Below, piece by piece: positions 8,379-17,397 of a DNA stretch of 64,000 nt (position 1 is the first letter of the stretch; each line of letters begins with the position of its first letter). The DNA is from Glaciimonas sp. Its GTDB lineage: Bacteria > Pseudomonadota > Gammaproteobacteria > Burkholderiales > Burkholderiaceae_D. The position numbers were made by a program, and so were the translations under genes. The notes beneath the pieces were generated by a model. The model did no database searches. It was not told the DNA's origin and worked only from the letters and a program-made list of their open reading frames with translations. The stretch is taken from assembly GCA_012927625.1 (NCBI GenBank), contig JABBOV010000021.1, positions 1 to 64,000 of the forward strand, written 5' to 3'.

Positions 8379-8420
8379 GCTGACTCCCGGTTGGTGAAAG
8401 GGTGCTGGGCGGTGTGGTTT

Positions 8421-9263
8421 TTACCCGAACAATGACAAGATGCCATCGAGTCCGACAAAATTCAAGGCCACGTCCGCTTGGGCGCGCACGATCGGCTTGG
8501 CGCGAAACGCTACTGACAGGCCCGCGATGCCCATCATTTGCAAGTCGTTGGCGCCATCGCCCATCACGATGGCTTCGGCTGGTGTGATGTCAAGGGCCGC
8601 GCAAGTACGTTCCAGAGTGGCTTTTTTTTCCTCCGCATCGACGATGCCGCCGACCACTCGGCCGGTCAATTTGCCGTCGATGATTTCGAGCACATTGGAA
8701 TGCGCGACATCCAAGCCCAGGCGCGTTTTCATGCGGTCGGTGAAAAAGGTGAAGCCACCGGAGACCAGCAGCGTCTTCAGGCCTGCCGCCTTGATGGCGG
8801 CTAGCATCGGTTCGGCGCCCATCGACAGTTGCAACCGTTCGTCATACACGCGCTGTAGAGCGCTGGCGTCCAATCCTGCCAGCAGCGCTACGCGCCGGGT
8901 CAGGCTGTCACGGAATGCGATTTCGCCGCGCATTGCGGCTTCGGTAATGGCAGCAACTTGCGGTTTCAAGCCTTGCATGTCGGCGATTTCATCGATGCAT
9001 TCGATCGTGATCAGGGTCGAATCCATGTCCATCGCGATCAGCTTGAAATCGTTCAAGGCGAGATTCGGCGGAACGAATGCGGCATCCAACCGGGCAGTGT
9101 GGCTTTCAGCTTCTATCTGCGCTTGAATTTCATCCGAATAGCTGATGTCTTCACAGCGGAAAGCGTTAGCGTGGATGGCAACGATGTTTTTGGCCTCTGC
9201 CATCGCGCCGATGCGCTCAATGGTGGCGCGGTCGGTGCTGGTACCTTGCAGGATCAGATTCAT
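8421..9263 (-). CDS. serB: Phosphoserine phosphatase SerB
   Basis: 280 residues. It removes phosphate from O-phosphoserine, the last step of serine synthesis; serA is at 55.5 kb in this window. There is an N-terminal ACT-like region (about 1-60) and a HAD phosphatase with the nucleophile motif DMDST at Asp79/Asp81, the motif II serine in LLVSGGFTFF, and GDGANDLQMM as the motif IV metal site. It starts 40 bp after the mfd stop and is followed by the DUF4870 gene on the same strand. Confidence 0.95.
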   Translation of the reverse strand: MNLILQGTSTDRATIERIGAMAEAKNIVAIHANAFRCEDISYSDEIQAQIEAESHTARLDAAFVPPNLALNDFKLIAMDMDSTLITIECIDEIADMQGLKPQVAAITEAAMRGEIAFRDSLTRRVALLAGLDASALQRVYDERLQLSMGAEPMLAAIKAAGLKTLLVSGGFTFFTDRMKTRLGLDVAHSNVLEIIDGKLTGRVVGGIVDAEEKKATLERTCAALDITPAEAIVMGDGANDLQMMGIAGLSVAFRAKPIVRAQADVALNFVGLDGILSLFG

Positions 9264-9303
9264 GGTTATTGTTTAAATGTATTCAATGGTTTGGAAGACA
9301 TGT

Positions 9304-12300
9304 CTAATGTGTTTTCTGACGTTTTTTCGCTGCTTGGGGCGCATCCTGCGGAGCTTTTTCAGACGCTTTCGGCATTCCCATCATGAGCAATCGCATGGTT
9401 GATTTTAGCTGCGTTACGCGCGCATTCAGGTCGGGCATGCTGATGGTGATCTTCAGCTTGTCCGGGCCACTAAGTTTGAAATGACGGTTGCTCTGGATTA
9501 GCTCAATGATGCGCATCGCGTCGATCGGCGGGTTCGGCATGAATTGCAGCAGCGCGGCGTCGTCATGAGCATCGATTTTGACAATGCCGATAGTTTTGGC
9601 GGCTACCCTCAGGCGGTGGGTTTCGACCAATGCTCGCGCCGGGTCGGGCAACTTGCCGAAACGGTCGATCATTTCTTCCTGCAAATCATCGATCTTGCCC
9701 TGGGTGGTGCAATTGGCCAGACGCTTGTAAAGCGATAAGCGCTCGTGCACGTCGCCGCAAAAATCGCTCGGCAGCAGTGCTGGCGCATGCAGATTGATTT
9801 CGGTGGTGCTGGATAGCGGCGCGGCCAGATCCGGTTCCTGACCGCTTTTCAGCGCCCGTACTGCTTCGCTCAGCATGTCGGAATACAGCTGGAAACCGAT
9901 TTCAGTCATATCGCCGGATTGATTGTCGCCCAGCACTTCGCCGGCACCGCGAATTTCCAAATCGTGCATCGCCAGATAAAAACCGCTGCCGAGTTCTTCC
10001 ATCTGCACAATCGCATCCAGCCGGCGCTGCGCCAGTTTGGTCAAGCCTTGTACGTCATTGACTAGCAGGTAGGCATAGGCCTGATGGTGCGAGCGTCCGA
10101 CCCGTCCGCGCAATTGGTGCAACTGGGCTAAGCCGAACTTGTCGGCGCGATGCATGATGATGGTGTTGGCGGTCGGCACGTCGATGCCGGTTTCAATGAT
10201 GGTGGTGCAGAGCAGGATGTTGAAGCGTTGCGCAACAAAATCGCGCATCACTTTTTCCAAATCGCGCTCATGCATCTGGCCGTGGGCGACGGCGATACGC
10301 GCTTCCGGCAGCAATTCTTCCAGCATCGCCAGACGGTTCTGAATCGTTTCGACTTCGTTGTGGAGGAAATACACTTGGCCGCCGCGTTTGAGTTCGCGCA
10401 GGCACGCTTCGCGTACTACCGAAGTATCCTCGCTACGCACGAAAGTCTTGATCGCCAGCCGCTTTTGCGGTGCGGTGGCGATGATCGAGAAGTCGCGCAA
10501 ACCTTCCAGCGCCATGCCCAAGGTGCGCGGGATTGGCGTTGCAGTCAGCGTCAATACGTCCACTTCGGCGCGCAGGGCTTTCAGTGCTTCCTTCTGGCGC
10601 ACGCCGAAACGGTGTTCTTCGTCGATGATGACCAAGCCTAGTTGGGAGAATATGACATCGCTCGACAACAATTTATGGGTGCCGATCACGATATCGACGG
10701 TGCCGTCGCCCATGCCCTTGATCGCTTGCGTGATTTCCTTGCTGGTACGAAAACGTGACAGTTCAGCGATGCGCACCGGCCAGTCGGCAAAGCGGTCGGC
10801 AAAGGTTTGTGCATGCTGCTCGGCCAAAAGCGTGGTCGGCGCCAGAATCGCAACTTGTTTGCCGCCCATCACTGCCACAAACGCGGCGCGCAGCGCGACT
10901 TCGGTCTTGCCGAAGCCGACATCGCCGCAGATCAGTCGATCCATCGGACGCCCAGAGGTCATGTCGTCGATTACCGCCGTGATGGCGGCAGCCTGATCGG
11001 GGGTTTCCTCAAAGCCGAAACTCTCGGCAAAGGCTTCATAATCGTGCGCTGAATACGCGAACGCATGGCCTTGGCGCAATGCGCGCCGCGCATACAGATT
11101 CAATAGCTCGGCGGCGGTGTCGCGGATTTGCTGGGCCGCCTTGTGTTTGACTTTTTCCCAGTGGCCGGAGCCCAGCGCGTGCAGCGGCGCGTCTTCCGGG
11201 GAGGCCCCGGAATAGCGCGAAATCACATGCAATTGCGACACCGGCACATACAGCTTGGTGTCCTTGGCGTATTCCAGATGCAGAAATTCGGTTTCGCCTT
11301 CGCCCAAATCCATGCTGGTCAAGCCCATGTAGCGGCCGATGCCGTGGTTGATATGCACCACCGGATCGCCGATCTTGAGTTCCGACAGGTCGCGCACCAT
11401 CGACTCGACTTGGGTTGTTCCTTCCTGCCTTTTCTTGCCGGCGCGACGGCCGGAGCCGGCGTATAGCTCGGTTTCAGTGATGAAGATCAGCTTGCCGGCG
11501 GCCGCATTCAGTTCAACATTCAGTTCAAAACCGGCATACAGAGGCGCGACACCCAGCATCAGTTTGTCGCTGCCGGTGGCAAAATCGGCATAGCCATCGC
11601 AGACTGTCAGGCTCAGTGCGTATTCATTGAAATACTGCTGCAAGGTCTCGCGGCGGCCGTTCGATTCGGCACAGATCAGCACGCGCTTGTCGGTTTGCAG
11701 CAGATAGGCGCGCAAGTTCACCAACGGATCGTCGGCGCGCCGATTGACTGCGATGTTTGGAATCGATGCCGATAGTTCGGATGCAGTATTGTTATCCTGC
11801 GCGCCAGGCGTGATGATCCAGCGGCCGTACGGCTTAACCTGGGTGAAAAACTGTTCGTTGCTCAGGAACAGGGTTTCCGGAGCCAGCAAAGGCCGCTCAC
11901 GGTCGGATTTCAGGAATTTGTAACGCGACTGCGTGTCAGTCCAGAAGCGCTGGATCGCGCTATCAATGTCGCCGATTAGCGCAAAAGTGGTGTCTTTCGA
12001 CAAATATTCGAACAGGGTCGCGGTGTCGTCGAAAAACAGCGGCAGGTAATACTCGATCCCGGCCGCAGCGATGCCATTGCCCATGTCTTTGTAAATAGCC
12101 GATCGGGACGGATCGCCCTCGAATTGTTCGCGCCAGCGGTTGCGGAAGGCGGCACGCGCCGCATCATCTAACGGGAATTCGCGCCCCGGCAACAGGCGCA
12201 CTTCCTTGACCGGATACAAGGAACGTTGCGTATCGGCATCGAAAGTACGGATGGTTTCAATCGTGTCGCCGAATAAATCCAGCCGATACGGCAGCACGGA

Positions 12301-12846
12301 ACCCATCGGGAACAAGTCGATCAGGCCGCCGCGCACCGAATATTCACCCGGTGACATTACTTGTGACACGTGGTTGTAACCGGCCAGCGTCAACTGCGAC
12401 TTCAGGCGCGCTTCATCCAGTTTTTCGCCCTGCTTGAAAAAGAAGGTGTAAGCCGCCAGAAAAGACGGCGGCGCCATCCGCAGTAGCGCCGTGGTGGCCG
12501 GCACGATCAGTACGTCGCACTGGCCATTCTGGATTTCATACAGCGTCGCCAATCGTTCCGACACCAGATCCTGATGCGGCGAAAACGCGTCATAGGGCAG
12601 AGTTTCCCAGTCCGGTAGCAAGTGGCAGCGGAGCGCGTCCGAACCCTGTTCTCCGAACCACGGAATTTCGACGCGCAGGCGCTGCGCGTCGCTGGCGTTG
12701 GCGACCACGATGGCCAGCATGCGTCTTTCTGATTTCAGCGCAATTGCCGCCTGAGCCAATGCAAACGCATCGGCCGAGCCGTGCAAAGTCGGCAAAACGA
12801 AACGATGGCCGGATTTGGGGAGATGTTTTATGAGATCAAAAGACAT
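9304..12846 (-). CDS. mfd: Transcription-repair coupling factor Mfd
   Basis: 1180 residues, normal for Mfd. It pushes stalled RNA polymerase off lesions and recruits UvrA. The UvrB-like N-terminal region (LPDWETLPYDAFSPHQDL, VMSPGEYSVRGGLIDLFP) is followed by the RNA-polymerase interaction domain (IGDPVVHINHGIGRYMGL). The RecG-like helicase has GDVGFGKTEVALRAAF around residue 640 and DEEHRFGVRQ, with LTATPIPRTL and QLRGRVGRS. The C-terminal D7 region is complete, ending in a Lys-rich tail. It is the first gene of the run mfd-serB-DUF4870. In related genomes it faces ispD directly; here 4.5 kb of accessory genes intervene. Confidence 0.97.
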   Translation of the reverse strand: MSFDLIKHLPKSGHRFVLPTLHGSADAFALAQAAIALKSERRMLAIVVANASDAQRLRVEIPWFGEQGSDALRCHLLPDWETLPYDAFSPHQDLVSERLATLYEIQNGQCDVLIVPATTALLRMAPPSFLAAYTFFFKQGEKLDEARLKSQLTLAGYNHVSQVMSPGEYSVRGGLIDLFPMGSVLPYRLDLFGDTIETIRTFDADTQRSLYPVKEVRLLPGREFPLDDAARAAFRNRWREQFEGDPSRSAIYKDMGNGIAAAGIEYYLPLFFDDTATLFEYLSKDTTFALIGDIDSAIQRFWTDTQSRYKFLKSDRERPLLAPETLFLSNEQFFTQVKPYGRWIITPGAQDNNTASELSASIPNIAVNRRADDPLVNLRAYLLQTDKRVLICAESNGRRETLQQYFNEYALSLTVCDGYADFATGSDKLMLGVAPLYAGFELNVELNAAAGKLIFITETELYAGSGRRAGKKRQEGTTQVESMVRDLSELKIGDPVVHINHGIGRYMGLTSMDLGEGETEFLHLEYAKDTKLYVPVSQLHVISRYSGASPEDAPLHALGSGHWEKVKHKAAQQIRDTAAELLNLYARRALRQGHAFAYSAHDYEAFAESFGFEETPDQAAAITAVIDDMTSGRPMDRLICGDVGFGKTEVALRAAFVAVMGGKQVAILAPTTLLAEQHAQTFADRFADWPVRIAELSRFRTSKEITQAIKGMGDGTVDIVIGTHKLLSSDVIFSQLGLVIIDEEHRFGVRQKEALKALRAEVDVLTLTATPIPRTLGMALEGLRDFSIIATAPQKRLAIKTFVRSEDTSVVREACLRELKRGGQVYFLHNEVETIQNRLAMLEELLPEARIAVAHGQMHERDLEKVMRDFVAQRFNILLCTTIIETGIDVPTANTIIMHRADKFGLAQLHQLRGRVGRSHHQAYAYLLVNDVQGLTKLAQRRLDAIVQMEELGSGFYLAMHDLEIRGAGEVLGDNQSGDMTEIGFQLYSDMLSEAVRALKSGQEPDLAAPLSSTTEINLHAPALLPSDFCGDVHERLSLYKRLANCTTQGKIDDLQEEMIDRFGKLPDPARALVETHRLRVAAKTIGIVKIDAHDDAALLQFMPNPPIDAMRIIELIQSNRHFKLSGPDKLKITISMPDLNARVTQLKSTMRLLMMGMPKASEKAPQDAPQAAKKRQKTH

Positions 12847-13150
12847 GCGGTAATGACAGGCAGTGTGTCAGGAGAATCAAAGATTGCCGGTTTGGCAGGG
12901 TTTGATGATTAAAATCGGAGCCTGCATTATAGGGGAATCTGCGCAGGCAGTAGCAAAGTAGAACGCGCCATGCGCGCCAATCGGCCCGGAAAAATTGTCA
13001 CGGTTGCATTGGTGCGCATGGAGCGCAAATGCGTAGCCTGAACGGTTCAACATATCTTTGAATGCTGTCAACCGAAGATATTCTGCTGCGTTCTTGGTAC
13101 ATACCGCTGCTAATGCGGATTTTAAAACTTGATTATTCGAAGGATTGAAA
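12847..13150. other. Divergent intergenic region, mfd / His-rich gene
   Basis: About 300 bp between two divergently transcribed genes. ATTATA at 12926-12931 (TATAAT on the minus strand, about 80 nt before the mfd start) is a candidate -10 box for mfd; I see no good -35 partner (TTGCTA lies 19 nt away). AAGGA at 13140-13144 is the ribosome-binding site of the next plus-strand gene. Nothing else was recognised. Confidence 0.4.
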
Positions 13151-13408
13151 ATGAAAAAATTACTTGGCATCGCTGCGTTTATTCTGGCATTTTCACCGCT
13201 CGCACAAGCGCAGAACAGCGGCGCAGGATTGGCTGGCCATCCAGACGCACGCAACGATCGAAATGGGGCATCCAATTACTCCATGACACCGACACATAGT
13301 GATCGTATGGGTGCTAAACCGATGCACCATGCGAAGCCTATGCATCCAGCGAAACATCATCCGAAGCGCCATCCAAAACATCATCGTCGGGTTGTGTCGG
13401 CAAAATAA
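13151..13408 (+). CDS. Small exported His/Lys-rich protein
   Basis: 85 residues. An N-terminal signal peptide (MKKLLGIAAFILAFSPLAQA, cut after AQA) leaves a mature peptide of about 65 residues. Its C-terminal half repeats H-A-K-P-M-H, H-P-A-K-H and H-P-K-R-H blocks, with roughly a dozen histidines and many lysines. This composition suggests periplasmic metal binding or a cationic envelope peptide, but no family was recognised. Start ATG 13151 follows AAGGA with good spacing; a TTG two codons upstream is also possible. It has no co-directional neighbour. Confidence 0.72.
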   Translation: MKKLLGIAAFILAFSPLAQAQNSGAGLAGHPDARNDRNGASNYSMTPTHSDRMGAKPMHHAKPMHPAKHHPKRHPKHHRRVVSAK

Positions 13409-13467
13409 TTTTTTACAACGAAATACCCAAAATGCGCAGTTCGCTGCGTATTTTGCGTTTACGTGGG

Positions 13468-13529
13468 GTATTTTTAAGATCCTTAATATAACTATGCGCA
13501 AGATGCCATGAAAATTACTATACTCGACC
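13468..13529 (+). repeat. 62-bp intergenic repeat, copy 3
   Basis: GTATTTTTAAG at the 5' end, ATGCGC at positions 27-32, TGCCATGAAAATTA in the centre and ATACTCGACC at the 3' end. It lies between the His-rich gene and the convergent TPR gene, ending 6 bp before the latter's stop codon. Confidence 0.75.
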
Positions 13530-13535
13530 TATAAT

Positions 13536-14171
13536 TTATACCAGATCCTGCTCTGTCAACACGTTTCTGCGTCTGCTTGCATGACAACTTTTGTGTTGTT
13601 GTTGGGCTAGTTGTGCTTCCGCAATTCGGCCCTGCACCCGCAGTGTGACGACCAGTATTTTCCAGCCCAAGTCGTAGTGGGGAAAAGCGTGCGTCAAGCG
13701 GCGCGCAATTGTTTCCGCTGCGCCATAACGTGCGTTTTGATAGTGTGCCAGTAACAGATGGATCTCCCGTTTGCCTGGGACGTGCCCGCAGCCCAGCGCC
13801 ATTTTCCACGGCCATCGCGGCCGCTTTGCGGTGTAGTAGGGATTAGGCGGCTTGGCAAGCTTGATGCCGGCGGGAATTTGTCGCGTCGGCTGGATCTCCG
13901 GCGCTGTTTGCGGTGCTGTCAATGTCGCTGTTGTTACTGTTGGTGCGTCCGGTGTGATTGGCGCAGACTGCGGTTTGCCGATCTGAATCAGTGCGTCGAT
14001 ATAACACAGCCAATATTGCCCTTGGGTCGAGGACGACTGGGATTGTTTGATGGCGTGGTACCAGCTTTCAGCCTCGTGCCATTGGCCGGACTGGCAATAC
14101 GCAATCGTTTGTTGAATCGCCTGCTCCAGCGACATTGCAGGTTTTTGCTGCGGAAATACAAAGTTGGGCAT
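13536..14171 (-). CDS. Truncated TPR-repeat protein (hypothetical)
   Basis: 211 residues. It has an N-terminal TPR-like helix pair (EQAIQQTIAYCQSGQWHEAESWY), a Pro/Thr-rich spacer (about 65-105), and then a second TPR-type stretch LLLAHYQNARYGAAETIARRL...FPHYDLGWKILVVTLRVQGRIAEA. That second stretch is the usual N-terminal part of large TPR glycosyltransferase or sulfotransferase-like proteins. After EAQLAQQQ the sequence becomes a Ser/Arg-rich tail with no TPR character and ends, so the gene is probably the 5' remnant of a longer one after a frameshift. Function unknown. Confidence 0.55.
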   Translation of the reverse strand: MPNFVFPQQKPAMSLEQAIQQTIAYCQSGQWHEAESWYHAIKQSQSSSTQGQYWLCYIDALIQIGKPQSAPITPDAPTVTTATLTAPQTAPEIQPTRQIPAGIKLAKPPNPYYTAKRPRWPWKMALGCGHVPGKREIHLLLAHYQNARYGAAETIARRLTHAFPHYDLGWKILVVTLRVQGRIAEAQLAQQQHKSCHASRRRNVLTEQDLV

Positions 14172-14363
14172 GGCAAGTAGGTACGATCAGGGAAGCGGCA
14201 TTATCCTCGAAACTGCAGTCGGGAGGGGCGGGCAAGTTGCTGCAGAAGATAGCTGATAATGGATTCTTGGGTTTTTATATAGCTGACTACTTACTTGATT
14301 TCACCATCAATCGTGCGCTTTGTCGGCTACTCTTTCACGCCTACGATTGACGGTTAAATAGAA

Positions 14364-15236
14364 TTAAGCGTCCTGAGGGGCGGCTTGCATGAAAGCCGTA
14401 TGCATATCATTGCCGGCAATCGCTTCGAACTCGGCACGGCTTTTACCGCAGGCAGTTTGTAAGCGATCAACCAGGTCGCAAAAGGAGAAGTTATGATGCA
14501 AGTCGAGTTGCGCCGCGCGTTTTGACAGTGATGACAGTGATAATAGGCACAAGGTTTCATCATCGCTTTTGGCCGTATAAACAATGCGGTTGAAGCTGCC
14601 GCTTGCGCCGCTCCACCACATTCTCGAATCAAAGACGGAATAGAGTCGCTTCATTACCGGGGCAAGATCGTCGGCATCGCCCCAAAGGTTCGATACCAGG
14701 ACGCCATCGCGGTTTAGTACTGTGTTGCACAACCGATAAAATGTTTCAGTGCTCAGGGATGGTGCAAGGCCGTCAGCGGTAAAACCATCATGCAAGATGA
14801 TGTCTACTTTATGATCCATGCCGGCCAGATAATCGGCAGCATCGGCATGCACAATCTGAAAGCGCTTGTCGTTGTCTGGAATTCCGAATTTATCCCGGAG
14901 ATTGATGACGTCACTATCGAGTTCAAGCACGGTAATGCGGCTTGCCGGTAGCTTGCGATAGCAGTATTTGGCAAGGGAACCGCCGCCTAGTCCAATCATC
15001 AGAATATGTTGTGGCTCTGGATTAAAGAGTAGGAAAGCCATCATAGTTTGCGTATAACTCAGCAACAGATGGTCCGGCGCGGAAATGCGCATCGCGCTTT
15101 GAATGAATCTGCCATCAAAGTGCAAAGTGCGCATATCGCCGTGATCGAAAGTAAAAGGTTTGCCTTCGCTTTTATGCAGGTCATCTTCAAAGCAGTTGGG
15201 AAGGGTGATGTCGTCATCGCGATTTGAATTTTTCAT
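14364..15236 (-). CDS. Spermidine-synthase-like SAM-fold protein
   Basis: 290 residues. The central domain is a Rossmann SAM/decarboxylated-SAM binding fold: ILMIGLGGGSLAKYCYRKLP (motif I), VLELDSDVINL, HADAADYL and VDIILHDGF. The family contains spermidine synthases and many methyltransferase-like proteins from transporter fusions; I cannot tell which reaction is catalysed. No speD or other polyamine gene is nearby, so a true spermidine synthase role is doubtful. It is monocistronic, with about 190 bp on the 3' side and 150 bp on the 5' side. Confidence 0.75.
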   Translation of the reverse strand: MKNSNRDDDITLPNCFEDDLHKSEGKPFTFDHGDMRTLHFDGRFIQSAMRISAPDHLLLSYTQTMMAFLLFNPEPQHILMIGLGGGSLAKYCYRKLPASRITVLELDSDVINLRDKFGIPDNDKRFQIVHADAADYLAGMDHKVDIILHDGFTADGLAPSLSTETFYRLCNTVLNRDGVLVSNLWGDADDLAPVMKRLYSVFDSRMWWSGASGSFNRIVYTAKSDDETLCLLSLSSLSKRAAQLDLHHNFSFCDLVDRLQTACGKSRAEFEAIAGNDMHTAFMQAAPQDA

Positions 15237-15383
15237 AGTAATAACTTGATAAGCGTGAGCGATTGTGTACGTGCGCCACTGGGACGGGTTAGCGCAATTG
15301 TACGCGGACAGTCGTGGCAGATTTCACGTCAGGACGTTAAGGCTGCCTTGCAATAAATTCTGTCGATGAGGATCTTGGCCGCT

Positions 15384-16124
15384 TTACTTGACTAGCGGCC
15401 GGATACTGGAAAATCCCCCATCTATAGACCACACTTGACCGGTGACACGATCCGCCTTTTCCGAGAGTAGCCATAGCATTAATTCTGCCACGCCGTCGGA
15501 CGTTCCGATACCTGGTAAAGGATACTGGCGGGCTGCACCCTCGCGTGCCGCATCGCTACTCAAAATCCGGGCGGAAGCCGGTGTATCGAGGATGCCGGGC
15601 GCGACGGCGTTGACCCGGATGGCGGATGACGCATAGGTTGCCGCTGCGCCGCGCACTAATCCTTCCAGCCCGGCTTTGGCTGCAGATACTGCCTCATGGT
15701 TAGGCGTGCCAATGCGGGCGGCAGCGGATGACACCAGCACCGCAGAACCGGGGCTGTTGGCTTCCCGCAATGCCCCGACGAAAGCCGCTAGTGTATGAAA
15801 AGCGCTAATCAGATTTGCGCTCAGGCAAGCATCAAAGTCTGCCTCGGACGTGCGATGCAAGGCTCCCAGCCGAATATTGCCAACGCAATGCGCTAGTGCC
15901 GTTGGCAACAAATGATGGTCTTTGGCAACCTCGAAAATGTTGCGCGCTCCCGCAACGGTTGAACAGTCGGTCACGATCTGCAAGTGCTTGTCGCCATAGC
16001 ATTGCGTCAAGCGCGCACCATCTCGGCTCGTCAGGATCAGTTTCCAACCCGCTGCGCTCAGTTTGGCCGCCATCGCTTGGCCCAGCCCGCCTGCAGCGCC
16101 GGTGATCAGTGCTATTTTATCCAT
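15384..16124 (-). CDS. Short-chain dehydrogenase/reductase
   Basis: 246 residues of a classical SDR, a cytosolic NAD(P)-dependent oxidoreductase with unknown substrate. It shows the nucleotide-binding motif TGAAGGLGQAMA and a short NCVGN-like segment (AHCVGNIRLG, normally NNAG). The usual catalytic Y-x3-K is replaced here by HEAVSAAKAGLEGL, with Lys retained but the Tyr position occupied by Val or Ala, so activity is uncertain. The C-terminal WSIDGGFSSIRP is standard. It is divergent from the lipocalin gene. Confidence 0.8.
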   Translation of the reverse strand: MDKIALITGAAGGLGQAMAAKLSAAGWKLILTSRDGARLTQCYGDKHLQIVTDCSTVAGARNIFEVAKDHHLLPTALAHCVGNIRLGALHRTSEADFDACLSANLISAFHTLAAFVGALREANSPGSAVLVSSAAARIGTPNHEAVSAAKAGLEGLVRGAAATYASSAIRVNAVAPGILDTPASARILSSDAAREGAARQYPLPGIGTSDGVAELMLWLLSEKADRVTGQVWSIDGGFSSIRPLVK

Positions 16125-16362
16125 GGTAAATCCTTAAAATGATAATTTTTCAAATGAGCAAACCCGCAAAGCTGTGTATTGGATGCGAAATTCAAGTTGA
16201 TCGACATACACCTTCCTTCAAATGCAAATACAGGTTAAATGATATATTGTCCAAGACAAAAATGCTTGAGAAAGCGAACCTCTTGCAGTTGTCATGGATG
16301 CATTAAAGGCGTTTTTTGGTTCTTTTCTGATCCAATTTCAACCCTCCATTGGTAGCCATTTC

Positions 16363-16935
16363 ATGACACATTCATTGCGTACTGCGAGTAGATTTACATT
16401 AAAGGGGCTATTACAGGCATCCCTGCTGAGTCTTTCTGCCTGCTCCACAGCGCCGCCCGACGGCATGACTGCAGTTACCCCGTTTGACATCAACCGTTAT
16501 GTTGGTAAGTGGTACGAAATAGCCCGACTGGACCATGTATTTGAGCGTGGCTTGAGTGATGTCAGTGCAACTTACCGCGCGCAGGCGGATGGCAGTGTGG
16601 AAGTCATCAATCGCGGTTATGACAACAAAAAGAAAAAGTGGAGCCAGGCCGACGGGCGGGCCGTGTTCACCGGAGATACCAACCGTGCTTCTCTGAAGGT
16701 TTCTTTTTTTGGACCTTTCTATGGCGGCTACCACGTGATAGCTCTGGACCAGAAAGAATATCGCTGGGCCATGATAGTGGGGCCGAACCGTGATTATTTA
16801 TGGATATTGGCCAGGGACAAGCAACTTTCAGCAGAGGTTCGCGCACGACTGCTACGTCAAGCCGAACAACTGGGGCTCAATACCCAAGCGCTAATTTGGG
16901 TCAAGCAAACTCGTAATGAGGAAAAACAACCATGA
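16363..16935 (+). CDS. blc: Outer-membrane lipocalin Blc
   Basis: 190 residues. The signal ends in a lipobox (LSLSAC, Cys27), so it is a lipoprotein. The lipocalin signature follows: YVGKWYEIARLDHVFERGL, then VSATYRAQADGSVEVINRGY, GPFYGGYHVIALD, YRWAMIVGPNRDYLWILAR. Blc binds fatty acids or lysophospholipids in the envelope. I chose the ATG at 16363 for the signal peptide; an ATG at 16294 would add 23 residues. The gene overlaps the next one by ATGA, giving a coupled trio with the TIGR02450 and DUF2256 genes. Confidence 0.9.
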   Translation: MTHSLRTASRFTLKGLLQASLLSLSACSTAPPDGMTAVTPFDINRYVGKWYEIARLDHVFERGLSDVSATYRAQADGSVEVINRGYDNKKKKWSQADGRAVFTGDTNRASLKVSFFGPFYGGYHVIALDQKEYRWAMIVGPNRDYLWILARDKQLSAEVRARLLRQAEQLGLNTQALIWVKQTRNEEKQP

Positions 16936-17168
16936 CTGCGCGGACCACACTGCAACTTAATCCAAATAAACTTTTGCACAGCAAATGGACTGCTACCATT
17001 CCAGGCAACAAGGAGAAACATTTTATTGTTACGAAAGTGATCGCGCCGGCGCTGCCGGCCACGCAGATTGAGACCATAGAATTGGAAGCCATTTACTCCG
17101 GCCGTAGTTTTACTTTGCCTTGGCGTGCTCTGACGGACAGCAGACAATGGTTGCAAGGCTGGCAGTGA
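16932..17168 (+). CDS. Trp-rich conserved small protein, TIGR02450 family
   Basis: 78 residues: [27 protein letters not shown], then [33 protein letters not shown]. The family is defined by the N-x-x-K-L-x-x-S-K-W-T start and the W-R-x-L-x-D end. Its function is unknown, but it commonly sits near photolyase/cryptochrome, lipocalin and DUF2256 genes, suggesting a light or oxidative stress link. It overlaps the lipocalin stop by four bases and the next gene by up to four. Confidence 0.85.
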   Translation: MTARTTLQLNPNKLLHSKWTATIPGNKEKHFIVTKVIAPALPATQIETIELEAIYSGRSFTLPWRALTDSRQWLQGWQ

Positions 17169-17329
17169 AAGGCATCCTGCCACGATACAAAAAAACATAT
17201 CTACCCACTAAAATATGCGCACAATGCGGATTGCCATTTACTTGGCGCAAAAAGTGGGTGCGGGAGTGGGATGCGGTTAAATATTGTTCTGAGCGTTGCC
17301 GTGGGCTAAGGAGCAAAGCATCAGCATAA
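17165..17329 (+). CDS. DUF2256 small zinc-ribbon-like protein
   Basis: About 54 residues: [34 protein letters not shown]. Two CxxC/CxxxC pairs (CAQC and CSERC) and the WRKKW block define DUF2256; a single zinc site is likely. The function is unknown. The preferred start is the GTG at 17165, which overlaps the TGA of the preceding gene and follows an AAGG; ATG 17147 or 17120 would extend it by 6 or 15 residues. It is the last member of the blc-TIGR02450-DUF2256 coupled unit. Confidence 0.82.
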   Translation: MKGILPRYKKTYLPTKICAQCGLPFTWRKKWVREWDAVKYCSERCRGLRSKASA

Positions 17330-17397
17330 CGGCTGCCTGCGCAATCAGATGCATTCTGGTCCAAATGCACTTTGAAAATTAATCGGAACTCAATCCA

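Noticed and set aside
8440-9126. 228-codon plus-strand frame
   Set aside because: Antisense to serB; Ser/Arg/Ala-rich translation typical of a shadow frame.
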